Shown here: positions 10,282 to 19,744 of the stretch, one piece after another
Numbering within the stretch: the stretch's first letter is position 1
Layout of the letters: each line of letters begins with the position of its first letter
Source: Candidatus Poseidoniaceae archaeon
GTDB taxonomy: Archaea; Thermoplasmatota; Poseidoniia; Poseidoniales; Poseidoniaceae
Assembly (NCBI GenBank): GCA_949372655.1
Contig: CASIAI010000001.1
Location: 325,279 to 389,278, forward strand
Direction: 5' to 3'
Length of the DNA: 64,000 nt
The notes under the pieces: model-generated
What the model was told of the DNA's origin: nothing
The model's input: the letters and a program-made list of their open reading frames with translations, nothing else
Database searches by the model: none
Position numbers and translations under genes: made by a program

Positions 10282-10881
10282 TCAATCTTTTCCATTCAAC
10301 CTTTCTACGGTTGCCACTATTGTTTGTGTTGTGGAATCAATTTCAATATTTACTGCATCGCCTACCTGTTTTGAAGATATTTTAGTTTGGCGCATTGTTT
10401 CGGGAATAATGTGTAGGTTGAACCTTGAATTACTAACTTCACCGAGAGTTAGAGAAATACCGTCGATGGCTACATAGCCTTTTTCAATTAAGTATTTTTC
10501 TATAGATGGTGGTGCAATAATGGATAAGTTCATTCCTTCTCCAGAGTTTAACACTTCATTGACAAGTCCTGTTGCCATTATATGCCCTGATAATAAATGA
10601 CCTCCTATTTCATCACCAAATTTTAGCGAGCGTTCGATATTAACCGTATCTCCTGATTCTAGTTGACCTAAAGTGGTCCTTGTCAAAGTTTCCTGAATCA
10701 CATCAAAAGAAACTATATTATTTTCAATTACGACTGCAGTCAAACAAACTCCATCAACTGAAACACTGGCTCCAATCTGAAGAGACTCTACATTTGGTAT
10801 TTCTATTTTGAAACTCTTAATGGTTTCACCCTGAATCACTTCGACAATGTTGCCGACGCCTTGAATAATTCCAGTAAACAT
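10282..10881 (-). CDS. ribE: Riboflavin synthase alpha chain (bacterial-type, duplicated lumazine-binding domain)
   Basis: MFTGIIQGVGNI start, VDGVCLTAV and IDGISLTLGEV repeated motifs. Confidence 0.93.
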   Translation of the reverse strand: MFTGIIQGVGNIVEVIQGETIKSFKIEIPNVESLQIGASVSVDGVCLTAVVIENNIVSFDVIQETLTRTTLGQLESGDTVNIERSLKFGDEIGGHLLSGHIMATGLVNEVLNSGEGMNLSIIAPPSIEKYLIEKGYVAIDGISLTLGEVSNSRFNLHIIPETMRQTKISSKQVGDAVNIEIDSTTQTIVATVERLNGKD

Positions 10882-10890
10882 TAAAACAAC

Positions 10891-11325
10891 TCACTTTTTC
10901 TGTGACAGATCAAGAATTCTAGCAATTATTTTTCTTGTACCATCTAAGTCTTCTGATAATCCTTCAACCCTTACCACTTCAATATCATTATGTCCCAATT
11001 CTCTGAGTTTACGATTAATAGACTCTTCTGCATGTTCTTGATCATAACCAAGGGCGATTATATGTGGTTTTACAATTGGTAAAATATCAAAGATTGGAAC
11101 TTCGGGTGGGTTTCCTATAATCGCATCATCTACTGGTTTTAGGCCTTCAACCATACGTCTTCTTAAATCATGATTCGTGACTGGTTCATGCTTTCTTACT
11201 CGAACTGTATCATCATGAGCAATTACTACTGTCAAATGTGTTCCAAGAGATTTAGCCTGTTCAAGATAATGAAGATGTCCAGCATGAAGTAAATCAAAAA
11301 CTCCAACTGCCATAATGCGTTTCAT
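10891..11325 (-). CDS. ribL: FAD synthase / cytidylyltransferase-like protein (archaeal RibL type)
   Basis: MAVGVFDLLHAGHLHYLEQAKSLG HxGH nucleotidyltransferase motif; in riboflavin cluster. Confidence 0.82.
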   Translation of the reverse strand: MKRIMAVGVFDLLHAGHLHYLEQAKSLGTHLTVVIAHDDTVRVRKHEPVTNHDLRRRMVEGLKPVDDAIIGNPPEVPIFDILPIVKPHIIALGYDQEHAEESINRKLRELGHNDIEVVRVEGLSEDLDGTRKIIARILDLSQKK

Positions 11326-11376
11326 ATCCTCGCCTCAAATCTCTGTAATCGATATAACACATCATGTTGTCGGAAA

Positions 11377-12090
11377 TTAAGTCTTATTTTTCAGAGCATC
11401 GATAATATCTATCCCATGTAAAAATGGAATCCCTCTTTGTTCAGCCCAAAGTCTGGCATCTTCCACTGAAAGTGCATTATCGCCATTTGATTGAAGCATT
11501 TCGGCTCCAATCACAACTGGAGTGGTTCCTGAAAGTCTTGCTAGTCCAACTGCAAGTTCAGTATGACCTTGTCGTACGCTAAGTCCGCCTTTGGCTTCTC
11601 TACATACAGGTATGTGACCAGGAGTTCTAAATTCTTCACCTAGAGCCTTCTGGGCCATTTTTAAATCGACTTTTGAAGTTGATAGTTCATTGGTTAGTTC
11701 AGCGAACCTTCTGGTTGTCAATGCTCTGTCTTTGTCTGTGATTCCAGTATAAGTATCTCTATGATTGATTGATAAGGTAAAAGCAGAGCGGTTATCATAA
11801 AGTAAATCATCAGTGATTAGATGCTTCAAAACAGAATATTGTTTGGTCAATTCCGGGTGAGTGTGTAAATCTTGTAGAAACGGAAGAGAGAATAGTTCTC
11901 CGACTTCATCTCCAATCGCCAGAAAAAGTAAACCTCCACAATCTTGCCTTAGTTGCCTCATTGTACTAGGTTGAACGTATTGTGCTGAGAAGAGAAGGTC
12001 TGTCTCTCCCTCCCTTTTTTCGGAATCAAATAAACAAACTGGAAGACCCTTAGAAAAAGCCTTGATTGCAACAGAAATCACATCGCTCAT
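11377..12090 (-). CDS. ribB: 3,4-dihydroxy-2-butanone 4-phosphate synthase
   Basis: DSEKREGETDLLFSA; TGITDKDRALTTR; RTPGHIPVCREAKGGLSVRQGHTELAVGLARLSG. Confidence 0.93.
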   Translation of the reverse strand: MSDVISVAIKAFSKGLPVCLFDSEKREGETDLLFSAQYVQPSTMRQLRQDCGGLLFLAIGDEVGELFSLPFLQDLHTHPELTKQYSVLKHLITDDLLYDNRSAFTLSINHRDTYTGITDKDRALTTRRFAELTNELSTSKVDLKMAQKALGEEFRTPGHIPVCREAKGGLSVRQGHTELAVGLARLSGTTPVVIGAEMLQSNGDNALSVEDARLWAEQRGIPFLHGIDIIDALKNKT

Positions 12091-12233
12091 GTTAATCGGT
12101 TGTATAACTTCTTCATGAACTGTCGCATATATTCACAATACGAAAATAATAGAAATGGGCGGTTATTTTGAGCATTCGACGGAAAGGTGTTATGATAGGA
12201 CGACCCTTGGGTTGAACCTGCGGGGGGTTGAGA

Positions 12234-13427
12234 ATGCCAGTTAAATTAGGTCCAGCCGGTATTCCTTTATCTTGTAAAGGAAGAACGATTGTAGAAGGAA
12301 TGGACGATATTATTTCTCTAGGATTAGAAACTATGGAAGTTCAAACAGTCCGTATGATTGCGCCTCAGCATTTTGAACAATACTGGCAAGCAGGTGTTTT
12401 AGCCAACAAGACTAATTTTGAAATGAATATTCACGGCCCTTACTACTCCGAACTACTAGGAGATAAGATAGAAAGGGGACGCTCCCTAACTAAAATTGAA
12501 GCAACTCTACAAGCTGCTAAAACAATCAATGCAAGACATATAACTCTGCATGCTGGTCATTACGGCGAAATGGGTCGTGGTCGAGAAGCAAATGAGCAAT
12601 TAGCGAATGTATTTTCAGGAATTGTAGACCGAGTCGCTGAAATTTGGCATGATGATGAGGACATATACCCTGTTTTCCCTTGGCTAAAGGATGGAACTCC
12701 TTCCAAGATAGGTATCGAAACATCAGGCCGACAAGAATTATGGGGGAGTCTTGAGGAGGTTCTAGAAGTTGTAAATCACGTTGAAGGTACAATTCCAGTA
12801 CTGAACATTGCTCATATTCACTCTAGAGGACATGGAAGAATGCGTACTTCGGAAGATTATGGAGAATTATTTGACCAAGTAAGAGAAACAATTGGTACAA
12901 AAGAATTCTACTGTCACTTTTCAGGTGTTGAACACAGGACTGGTAATGCAATGCATTATACACAAATTAAGAAATCAGATTTGAATTTTGAACCATTGGC
13001 TGAATTCATTGTAGAAGATGGTGGCTGGTTAGATATTACTCTAATTTCAGATTCTCCTCTTCTTGAACACGATGCAATGTACATGTTGCAAAACATTGAG
13101 AAGGCTCGACATAAGCAACTTGAACGTAAAGCCCGAGAAGATCGTAGAAGAGCATTATCTGCTCAAACAGGTAAATCCTTTGAAGAAATTGCTGACAGTG
13201 ATTTAGATGAGGCTGAACTTCGTGAAGATACTGAAGCTGAGCAAGAAGTAGTCAAGGAAACTCCAAAGACTGAGGAAAAGGTCGAGGAAACTCCAAAACC
13301 TGAGGAAAAGGTCAAAGAAAAACCTGCTAAGAAGGAAACTAAATCTAAGAAAAAGGCTGATGGCAAGAAAAAGGAAGAAAGTAACGATGTCTTTGAATTC
13401 GAAGAAGACGATGATGACTTATTTTGA
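12234..13427 (+). CDS. TIM-barrel AP-endonuclease-family-2-like protein with Lys/Glu-rich C-terminal tail
   Basis: Endonuclease IV-like pattern (MNIHGPYY...; ITLHAGHYG; IGIETSG; NIAHIHSRG; EFYCHFSG); low-complexity KPEEKVKEKPAKKETKSKKK tail. Confidence 0.75.
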   Translation: MPVKLGPAGIPLSCKGRTIVEGMDDIISLGLETMEVQTVRMIAPQHFEQYWQAGVLANKTNFEMNIHGPYYSELLGDKIERGRSLTKIEATLQAAKTINARHITLHAGHYGEMGRGREANEQLANVFSGIVDRVAEIWHDDEDIYPVFPWLKDGTPSKIGIETSGRQELWGSLEEVLEVVNHVEGTIPVLNIAHIHSRGHGRMRTSEDYGELFDQVRETIGTKEFYCHFSGVEHRTGNAMHYTQIKKSDLNFEPLAEFIVEDGGWLDITLISDSPLLEHDAMYMLQNIEKARHKQLERKAREDRRRALSAQTGKSFEEIADSDLDEAELREDTEAEQEVVKETPKTEEKVEETPKPEEKVKEKPAKKETKSKKKADGKKKEESNDVFEFEEDDDDLF

Positions 13428-13523
13428 GTGCCGTGCTACCAGCTAAACCACCAAACTGCGTATATTTGCTTCTAATCATCGGCAACTAACATAAGTGAAG
13501 GGTTTAGCGTAAGGCTTGGTCAT

Positions 13524-14522
13524 ATGGCACATATTGCGATTTTGGGATTAGGCAACTGGGGTACTGCGGTTGCTAGGATGTGGTTACTTGATGGCCACAA
13601 AGTGAAAGGTTGGACTATCGAGCAAGAAGTTTATGAATCGATAACAATGGACCAAGTAAATAAAAAATATCTTCCGGAGCACTCAGTTGAAGGCCTTGAA
13701 GTCACCATGCACCTCAATGAAGCTCTCGAAGGAGTAGAAATAGTTGTTCTAGCCGTACCTTCATCTGTAATTTTAGATGTTGTTGATGATATTTTACCAC
13801 ACTTAAGGCCCGGGCATGTACTAATCGACTTGGCTAAAGGATTAGCCCCCGGTAAGAGATTGATTTCAGAAGCAATCCATACTAAATTGAAAGAGGCAAA
13901 TATGAATAATCCACTTGCTGTTGTAACTGGACCGACAATTGCACCTGAAGCGGCAAGTGGCGTTATGACCACAGCACTGGTTGCTAGTGAAGACGAATCA
14001 GTCGCCAAGAAGTTGGCTGAAACACTAACCACTCAAACTTTCATTCTTCATCCAGCATCTGACCCTGCTGGTGCAGAGTTATGGGGCGCTTTCAAGAATG
14101 TAGTGGCTTTAACTTGCGGTTTAGTAGACGGACTGAAACTTAAGGGAACTCTTGGAGGTGATAATTTGAAAGCTGCTATATTCATGGCTGGATTCAAAGA
14201 AGGTTGCATATTATTACCTCTCTTAGGAGCAAAGGCAGAAGTTGCATTTGGACCTGCTGGACTTGGAGATCTCTACGTTACTGCAACTTCACCATATGGA
14301 AGGAATAGAAGCATGGGGGAAAAATTAGGAACTGGCCTAACACTCGAACAGGCGTTAGAAGAAATGCACATGGTTGCTGAAGGAGTTCGTGCTGCTAGAA
14401 TGTTTATTCGCCGTGCTGAAGATGAAAATATCAATACACCATTCACTAAAGCCATCAATACTTTACTCGATGGAGACATCGATGCTGAAGAGTGTTGTAG
14501 AAGAATTGTCGCCCTAAATTAG
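13524..14522 (+). CDS. gpsA: NAD(P)-dependent glycerol-3-phosphate dehydrogenase
   Basis: ILGLGNWGTAVARM; GPTIAPEAASG; ELWGAFKNVVALTCGLVDGL; AGLGDLYVTATSPYGRNRSMGEKLG. Confidence 0.9.
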   Translation: MAHIAILGLGNWGTAVARMWLLDGHKVKGWTIEQEVYESITMDQVNKKYLPEHSVEGLEVTMHLNEALEGVEIVVLAVPSSVILDVVDDILPHLRPGHVLIDLAKGLAPGKRLISEAIHTKLKEANMNNPLAVVTGPTIAPEAASGVMTTALVASEDESVAKKLAETLTTQTFILHPASDPAGAELWGAFKNVVALTCGLVDGLKLKGTLGGDNLKAAIFMAGFKEGCILLPLLGAKAEVAFGPAGLGDLYVTATSPYGRNRSMGEKLGTGLTLEQALEEMHMVAEGVRAARMFIRRAEDENINTPFTKAINTLLDGDIDAEECCRRIVALN

Positions 14523-14571
14523 AATTTATTCAGTCGGTGTTATTTTGAGGGGGAACTATATCCCCACTAAC

Positions 14572-14787
14572 ATGGCGGATGATTTAAGCGAACTAGAGGC
14601 ACGCTTATTCGAATGGATTAGACAATCCGATTTCCATACAATGCCTTGGTCAACATCTAATGCCGCAAAAGCATTCAAAGTTAACAAAGATGAAATTTAT
14701 GAAGCGGTCGCTGCTCTAACAAAAAAGGTACCAGACCGAATCCAAGTATTCTACAAAGAAGGTACTCTGCATATCGCTGCAGAATAG
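14572..14787 (+). CDS. Small protein, possible winged-helix domain
   Basis: ATG at 14572: MADDLSELEARLFEWIRQSDFHTMPWSTSNAAKAFKVNKDEIYEAVAALTKKVPDRIQVFYKEGTLHIAAE. Confidence 0.6.
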   Translation: MADDLSELEARLFEWIRQSDFHTMPWSTSNAAKAFKVNKDEIYEAVAALTKKVPDRIQVFYKEGTLHIAAE

Positions 14788-14791
14788 TTAT

Positions 14792-15733
14792 TTACTCTTC
14801 TTCGGGTTTAGTGTACATCTCTACAGCCATAGAAGGTGGCAGTACTACGCTCCACCACTTAGGCCTCTTCACATCCCCTTCTTCAGTTACGAAGGAACGA
14901 ATCAACATAGAAATTAGGTCAATTATTACAACTACTACAAATACTACTATTAGTAGTGCAAATGCCTTATTATAATCGAATGGAGGATTGATATAATTAT
15001 CGATATACATCCCTATTCCGCCAGCACCAACGAGTCCCAATACGGCTCCATGCCTTACATTATATTCGAACATGAATAATAATTGACTCAGCAAGTGATT
15101 ACTTGACTCGGGAATTACAATATGAAATAGTTGTTCTGAATGTGAAAGACCCATGGCTAATCCCGATTCTAATGGTGCATTATGCACTCCTTCCATCGCT
15201 TCATATTGTAATTTACCCAAGTACCCAATCGTATACAAAGTCATTGCTAAAATTCCTGGCAGTGGTCCAAAACCAAGTGCGATTGCAAATAATAAAGCCC
15301 AAATTATACTCGGCAAACTTCTCAATCCAGCCAATATCACTCTAGCAGGTATTGCTATTGGAAGTGGAGCCATATTATTAGCAGCTAGTGATGCCAAAGG
15401 AACGGAAAAGAAGAAACCTATAAGTGTTGCAACAAATGCCATTTTTACTGTTATCACCATACCAGTCCAAGCCTTGGAGCAGAAGAATTCTACTGTTTCA
15501 TCACAAATATCTCCATTTGGTTTGTGTAAAGAACCATCTGACCAAGTTTCGGCCTCTAATACTGACCAATCTGGGGGCCAAAGGTCTTCACTGAAGAATA
15601 TCTGTAACTTTTCAGGAGCGCCTTCAATTTGACCCCAGTCCTCTACTAAGTCATCTAGTGACCACCAAGCAATAAGGATCAATATAATCCCCGATAATAA
15701 TAACTTCCTATTGATTGGAATCACCTTCCTCAA
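14792..15733 (-). CDS. phnE: PhnE-like ABC transporter permease
   Basis: Permease with ASNNMAPLPIAIPARVILAGLRSLPSIIWALLFAIALGFGPLPGILAMTLYTIGYLGK; EAA-like loop; adjacent PhnC/PhnD-like genes. Confidence 0.82.
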   Translation of the reverse strand: MRKVIPINRKLLLSGIILILIAWWSLDDLVEDWGQIEGAPEKLQIFFSEDLWPPDWSVLEAETWSDGSLHKPNGDICDETVEFFCSKAWTGMVITVKMAFVATLIGFFFSVPLASLAANNMAPLPIAIPARVILAGLRSLPSIIWALLFAIALGFGPLPGILAMTLYTIGYLGKLQYEAMEGVHNAPLESGLAMGLSHSEQLFHIVIPESSNHLLSQLLFMFEYNVRHGAVLGLVGAGGIGMYIDNYINPPFDYNKAFALLIVVFVVVVIIDLISMLIRSFVTEEGDVKRPKWWSVVLPPSMAVEMYTKPEEE

Positions 15734-16424
15734 TCAATTTATTATCGATAATTCGCCAAATCCTATCAGCTAATTCTATGGCTCTTTCTTCATGGTGTTC
15801 AATCAATATCAAAGTGGCTCCAATCTCATCAACTATTTCCTTAGTGGCAGCAATAATCGAGTTAACATTATCTTTATCCAACTCACCCAAGAATTCATCA
15901 GCAAGTATTATTTTAGGTCTTTGAACAAGTGTTCTAGCAATAGCAACTCGCCTCTGTTGGCCGCCTGACAATATCCTAACTGGTTCATCTGCAATATCTA
16001 AAATTTTCAATGCCCTCATAGCATTATCTACATCGTCTTTGAGTTTCTTATCCAGAGGGAACCAAAATGGATACCATCTTGATCTTCTTGTTCTGGCCCC
16101 TAATGAGACATTGCTTCGTACTGAAGAATGCCTAATTAGCCCTAGTCGTTGTGGAATATAGCCGATTCCTCCTCTCTTGGGATAATTATGTGATATTTCG
16201 CCTGAAAGCGGCCTTATTAAACCAGCTATTGTTCTCATCAAAGTGGTTTTTCCAATACCCGATGCACCCAATATTGCTATTGTATCTCCAGGATATATTA
16301 TTTGATTAATATTTGAGACCAATGGTACATCATAGCCGACAGATAGGCTCCTCAGAGTAATACTCTCAGAATCTATCTGTTGAACTTCATCACTGCCCTG
16401 AGGGGAGGGTTTGTCGACTACCAA
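15708..16424 (-). CDS. phnC: PhnC-like ABC transporter ATP-binding protein
   Basis: Walker A GASGIGKTT, signature LSGGQQRRVAIARTL, Walker B IILADEF; start of phnE overlaps its end. Confidence 0.85.
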   Translation of the reverse strand: MVVDKPSPQGSDEVQQIDSESITLRSLSVGYDVPLVSNINQIIYPGDTIAILGASGIGKTTLMRTIAGLIRPLSGEISHNYPKRGGIGYIPQRLGLIRHSSVRSNVSLGARTRRSRWYPFWFPLDKKLKDDVDNAMRALKILDIADEPVRILSGGQQRRVAIARTLVQRPKIILADEFLGELDKDNVNSIIAATKEIVDEIGATLILIEHHEERAIELADRIWRIIDNKLIEEGDSNQ

Positions 16425-16473
16425 GTAACCATCACCATGACTCCGTAGAATTATTGTATTTAGAGCAAGTAGG

Positions 16474-18687
16474 TCATTCTTGTTCAGAAGTCTCTGCCTC
16501 AGTGATACCGTACTTATCTGAAGAATGATAATACTCGGAAAGTCCCGGTACTGAGCCTAGAAGGTCAGAATAACTTGCAAGATGATTCTGACTGTTTCCT
16601 GCTTTCAATCCATACCCCTTAGAGGTGACTGAAGACATAATTTCTCCACCACATTGATTCATAGGAATATCGGCAACTTGATGGGTGACAATGTTGTAGC
16701 ATCCTGTATAATTCTGACCGCCCATTGGATAGTCAACGATCCACATTTCATCATTCCAACTTAGCATTGCATTCAATATTGCATTACGAGTATGTACGTC
16801 TAGGTGTTCAGGATTATACATTACCGGATGGCTTGGCGATTGGCCAAATGAGGGCAACTGAATGTATTGATCCATTGAAAGGCACCAGTCTTCATTTTCA
16901 GAGGCATTGTCTGCACCACAGTACTTTTCAGGGGTACTGAAATCATCACCTTTGGCAAAAGCAACATCTCCGTATCCTTCACTCAGGCACTCAATAGCAC
17001 CACTATATCCAGAATACAAGGCACCAGAATCAGGGATTGATGCTGGATTTCCATTACTGGTTGAGCCATCGAAGTGGTTGTCAATAGTCGTTCTAAGTGA
17101 GTTTACATCCGTACTATCTCCTACAGGAGTAACATATCCGTTCTTTATCAGATATCCCATTGGCATCAACATTCCAGCAGATTTTAACCATCCTGTGTGA
17201 CATGAGGTCTTACCTGCCATTACTGCGAATGGGTCAGTTGAATCGTCTCCATCTAAGTGGGCATTGGCAATATCTGAGCCATTAAGAGCCCATGCAGATG
17301 CATTGTAGTGTGTTGCTCCTTCCATTGTTGTGGTTTCAACAGCTAATACAGAAAGGCCGTATTGTTTCCATCCAATCCAAGCAGGACCGCCTTCCATGAA
17401 ACCAATATCGGCATTTCCGAATCTTAGTGCTTGAATAATCATCCCTTCCGAAGATACATCATACAGATTAACATTAACTCCAAGGTCAGATGCTAGTCTG
17501 TCTGCCATTCCTTGTGCATTTGCATTTGAACTAGCATCATCTGCCAAATAATATGCAATATTAATTGTGGATTTTAGTGGAGCGGTTTGTGAACCATTTG
17601 TGAAAGCATTTCCATACTTACTGGAAATACCTGGGATGTTTTGAAGCGCTGCTCCATATGTTCCCAGATGTGTTTCAGCATCGGTAACAATCATAGCATC
17701 TGTACCTAGGACATTGTTTAGAATTTCTAGGCCATTGGTATCATCTTTCATTGCTACAAGTGCATCTTGAATCAAGGTCACTTTGTCTGCTGCGAGGACA
17801 TCACTGTTATACATGACAGAGTGACTAGGAGAAGAACCAAATTTCGGTAGAGCGACATATTGGGTCATGTCTAAACACCATGCTTGGTTCAAGGTTGTAT
17901 CCTCATTAGCACAATATGAAGCAACTGTCGAATCCTTAGCAAACGCTACATCTCCATATCCAGTACTCAAACATTCAACAGCCCCACTATATCCTGAGTA
18001 CAATGCGCCACTTTCTGGAATAGATGCTGGATTTCCAGCACCTGTACTTCCATCAAAATAATTGTTGATAGTTGTCCTAAGAGTCTCTGTATCAGACATA
18101 TCTCCCTGTACGGTTACATATCCGTTACCTATCATGTAACCCATCGGCATTAGCATACCTGCTGATTTTAGCCATCCGGTGTGACAAGATGTTTTTCCAG
18201 CAAGTAGAGAGAAAGGATCGGTTGAATCATCATTGTCTAGATGAGCTGTTGCCATTTCTGAATCTGCTTTTACCCAAGCATGTGCATCATAATAGGCGCG
18301 TCCATCACTTTTTGTGTCAGCCGCCATAACATCTAGTTCATATGCATTCCAGCCAACCCAAGCAGGTCCGCCATCAATATTCATTGCAATATCAGCGTTT
18401 CCAAATCTAAGTGCTTCCATAGCAATTCCTGAACTTCCAACATCGTATAGTGAAACATCCATATCTAACTTATCACAGAGATAATCTGCAATCTGTTGAG
18501 GATTGGACAGATCTGTATCTGTCAAATCTTCTTTTATTTCATAGGCTATTTTTAATTCATCTCCGCTACAATTATCTGTAGAAGATGTAGAATCATCATC
18601 ACTACCAATACAACCTGCCATAGCAGTAGTCACCATTAGTAGTATCATTAGGCTCGATTTCGCAATTTTTGTTTTCCACATTTCCAT
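16474..18687 (-). CDS. PhnD-like ABC substrate-binding lipoprotein with two tandem substrate-binding domains
   Basis: Lipobox MAGCIGSDDD after hydrophobic leader from ATG at 18687; near-identical internal motifs DPFSLLAGKTSCHTGWLKSAGMLMPMGYMIGNGYVT / DPFAVMAGKTSCHTGWLKSAGMLMPMGYLIKNGYVT and ESGALYSGYSGAVECLSTGYGDVAFAKDS / DSGALYSGYSGAIECLSEGYGDVAFAKGD. Confidence 0.87.
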   Translation of the reverse strand: MEMWKTKIAKSSLMILLMVTTAMAGCIGSDDDSTSSTDNCSGDELKIAYEIKEDLTDTDLSNPQQIADYLCDKLDMDVSLYDVGSSGIAMEALRFGNADIAMNIDGGPAWVGWNAYELDVMAADTKSDGRAYYDAHAWVKADSEMATAHLDNDDSTDPFSLLAGKTSCHTGWLKSAGMLMPMGYMIGNGYVTVQGDMSDTETLRTTINNYFDGSTGAGNPASIPESGALYSGYSGAVECLSTGYGDVAFAKDSTVASYCANEDTTLNQAWCLDMTQYVALPKFGSSPSHSVMYNSDVLAADKVTLIQDALVAMKDDTNGLEILNNVLGTDAMIVTDAETHLGTYGAALQNIPGISSKYGNAFTNGSQTAPLKSTINIAYYLADDASSNANAQGMADRLASDLGVNVNLYDVSSEGMIIQALRFGNADIGFMEGGPAWIGWKQYGLSVLAVETTTMEGATHYNASAWALNGSDIANAHLDGDDSTDPFAVMAGKTSCHTGWLKSAGMLMPMGYLIKNGYVTPVGDSTDVNSLRTTIDNHFDGSTSNGNPASIPDSGALYSGYSGAIECLSEGYGDVAFAKGDDFSTPEKYCGADNASENEDWCLSMDQYIQLPSFGQSPSHPVMYNPEHLDVHTRNAILNAMLSWNDEMWIVDYPMGGQNYTGCYNIVTHQVADIPMNQCGGEIMSSVTSKGYGLKAGNSQNHLASYSDLLGSVPGLSEYYHSSDKYGITEAETSEQE

Positions 18688-18692
18688 CACTC

Positions 18693-18710
18693 TTTTAGGG
18701 CGACCGAAAA
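18693..18710. promoter_or_regulatory. Operator-like dyad copy 1 (TTTTAGGGCGACCGAAAA), near expected transcription start of the PhnD-like gene
   Basis: Near-palindrome TTTTAGG-N4-CCgAAAA; matches copy 2 with one arm mismatch. Confidence 0.6.
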
Positions 18711-18717
18711 GCAACCG

Positions 18718-18726
18718 ATATATATA
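18718..18726 (-). promoter_or_regulatory. TATA box-like element for the PhnD-like gene
   Basis: AT alternation ATATATATAT about 30-40 bp upstream of ATG, flanked by the two dyads. Confidence 0.55.
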
Positions 18727-18744
18727 TTTTAGGACGCCCTAAAA
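18727..18744. promoter_or_regulatory. Operator-like dyad copy 2 (TTTTAGGACGCCCTAAAA)
   Basis: Perfect 7-bp arms TTTTAGG / CCTAAAA with 4-bp spacer. Confidence 0.65.
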
Positions 18745-18762
18745 AATCAAAAGTGAGTATAA

Positions 18763-19683
18763 TCATTCAACTTTGATTTCACTAATACCTTTCAGTAATT
18801 GGGTTAAATATCTTACTTCTACTTCTAGGATACAAATAGATTCGCATATATCATAACCATTCTCGGAAATAAAAATAGTCTCATCAAATTTCCAAATACT
18901 CTCGTTATTAGATGATATGATACAATGGGCTTCTTTGGTTAAATCTTCATTACTCAAGGCGGGTACTTCAAAATCGGTTAGAGAAGAAATGATGAATGAG
19001 ATATATCTTGAATCATCTTCGGAATTATAGTAACTTAAAAATTGAATCTTGTAAAGTATGTCGCTTTCGTTGACGATGTATGTGATTTCTTTCGGTATTA
19101 CTCGGTGGACTGAGAGATCATAATCATACCATTCTAACCTAGAATCTGAGGTTTCAGTAGGTTCACCGTCAGGAATTGTATCCACATTTTGAAACTCTTC
19201 CTCGGTAGAATAACCCGACACATTCTCCCCCAGTATGATGTCTGTCTTTGAAAAACTAATACTGTAATTACTATCATTGGTCTGTTGCATATTAGAGAAA
19301 CTCAAGTAAATGAAATCATCCGATTCTGAATTAGCCTCAATCGTAAAACTATTTCCATCAGAGTTGAGTTTGGTTTGTATCGGTCCGTCATGAGCAATAC
19401 TTGAGGTTAGTCCACTCTTAGTACAGTCATATCGAGAATCATCTTGAGTAATTGACATTACCAACTTAGACCAGTCAAGATTATCTTCGCCATGGGAAAA
19501 GGAAAGAGATAATAATTCATCACTAGACTGGTTTGAGACATTTGTGGGAAAATCTTCAACCAAAATCTCATTCTCAGTTGCCAATTCTATTGAATAAGAG
19601 GATATGAGAAAATACCAGCCTCCTGCGCCTAAGACTAGAGTGACTAGAACACCAGCTAGAAGTCGCTTAAACCAATTAGACAT
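18763..19683 (-). CDS. Hypothetical membrane-anchored extracellular protein
   Basis: N-terminal TM (RLLAGVLVTLVLGAGGWYFLIS) then Ser/Asp-rich ectodomain. Confidence 0.7.
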   Translation of the reverse strand: MSNWFKRLLAGVLVTLVLGAGGWYFLISSYSIELATENEILVEDFPTNVSNQSSDELLSLSFSHGEDNLDWSKLVMSITQDDSRYDCTKSGLTSSIAHDGPIQTKLNSDGNSFTIEANSESDDFIYLSFSNMQQTNDSNYSISFSKTDIILGENVSGYSTEEEFQNVDTIPDGEPTETSDSRLEWYDYDLSVHRVIPKEITYIVNESDILYKIQFLSYYNSEDDSRYISFIISSLTDFEVPALSNEDLTKEAHCIISSNNESIWKFDETIFISENGYDICESICILEVEVRYLTQLLKGISEIKVE

Positions 19684-19711
19684 GATGAGTGCCTCCTACT
19701 ATCAAATATAA

Positions 19712-19729
19712 ATTTTGGTAGCCCTAAAA
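19712..19729. promoter_or_regulatory. Operator-like dyad copy 3 (ATTTTGGTAGCCCTAAAA) upstream of the 19683 gene
   Basis: Shares the CCCTAAAA half and GG/TTT positions with dyads at 18693 and 18727; overlaps an AT-rich TATA-like stretch. Confidence 0.5.
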
Positions 19730-19744
19730 GGTTCAACTAACAGA

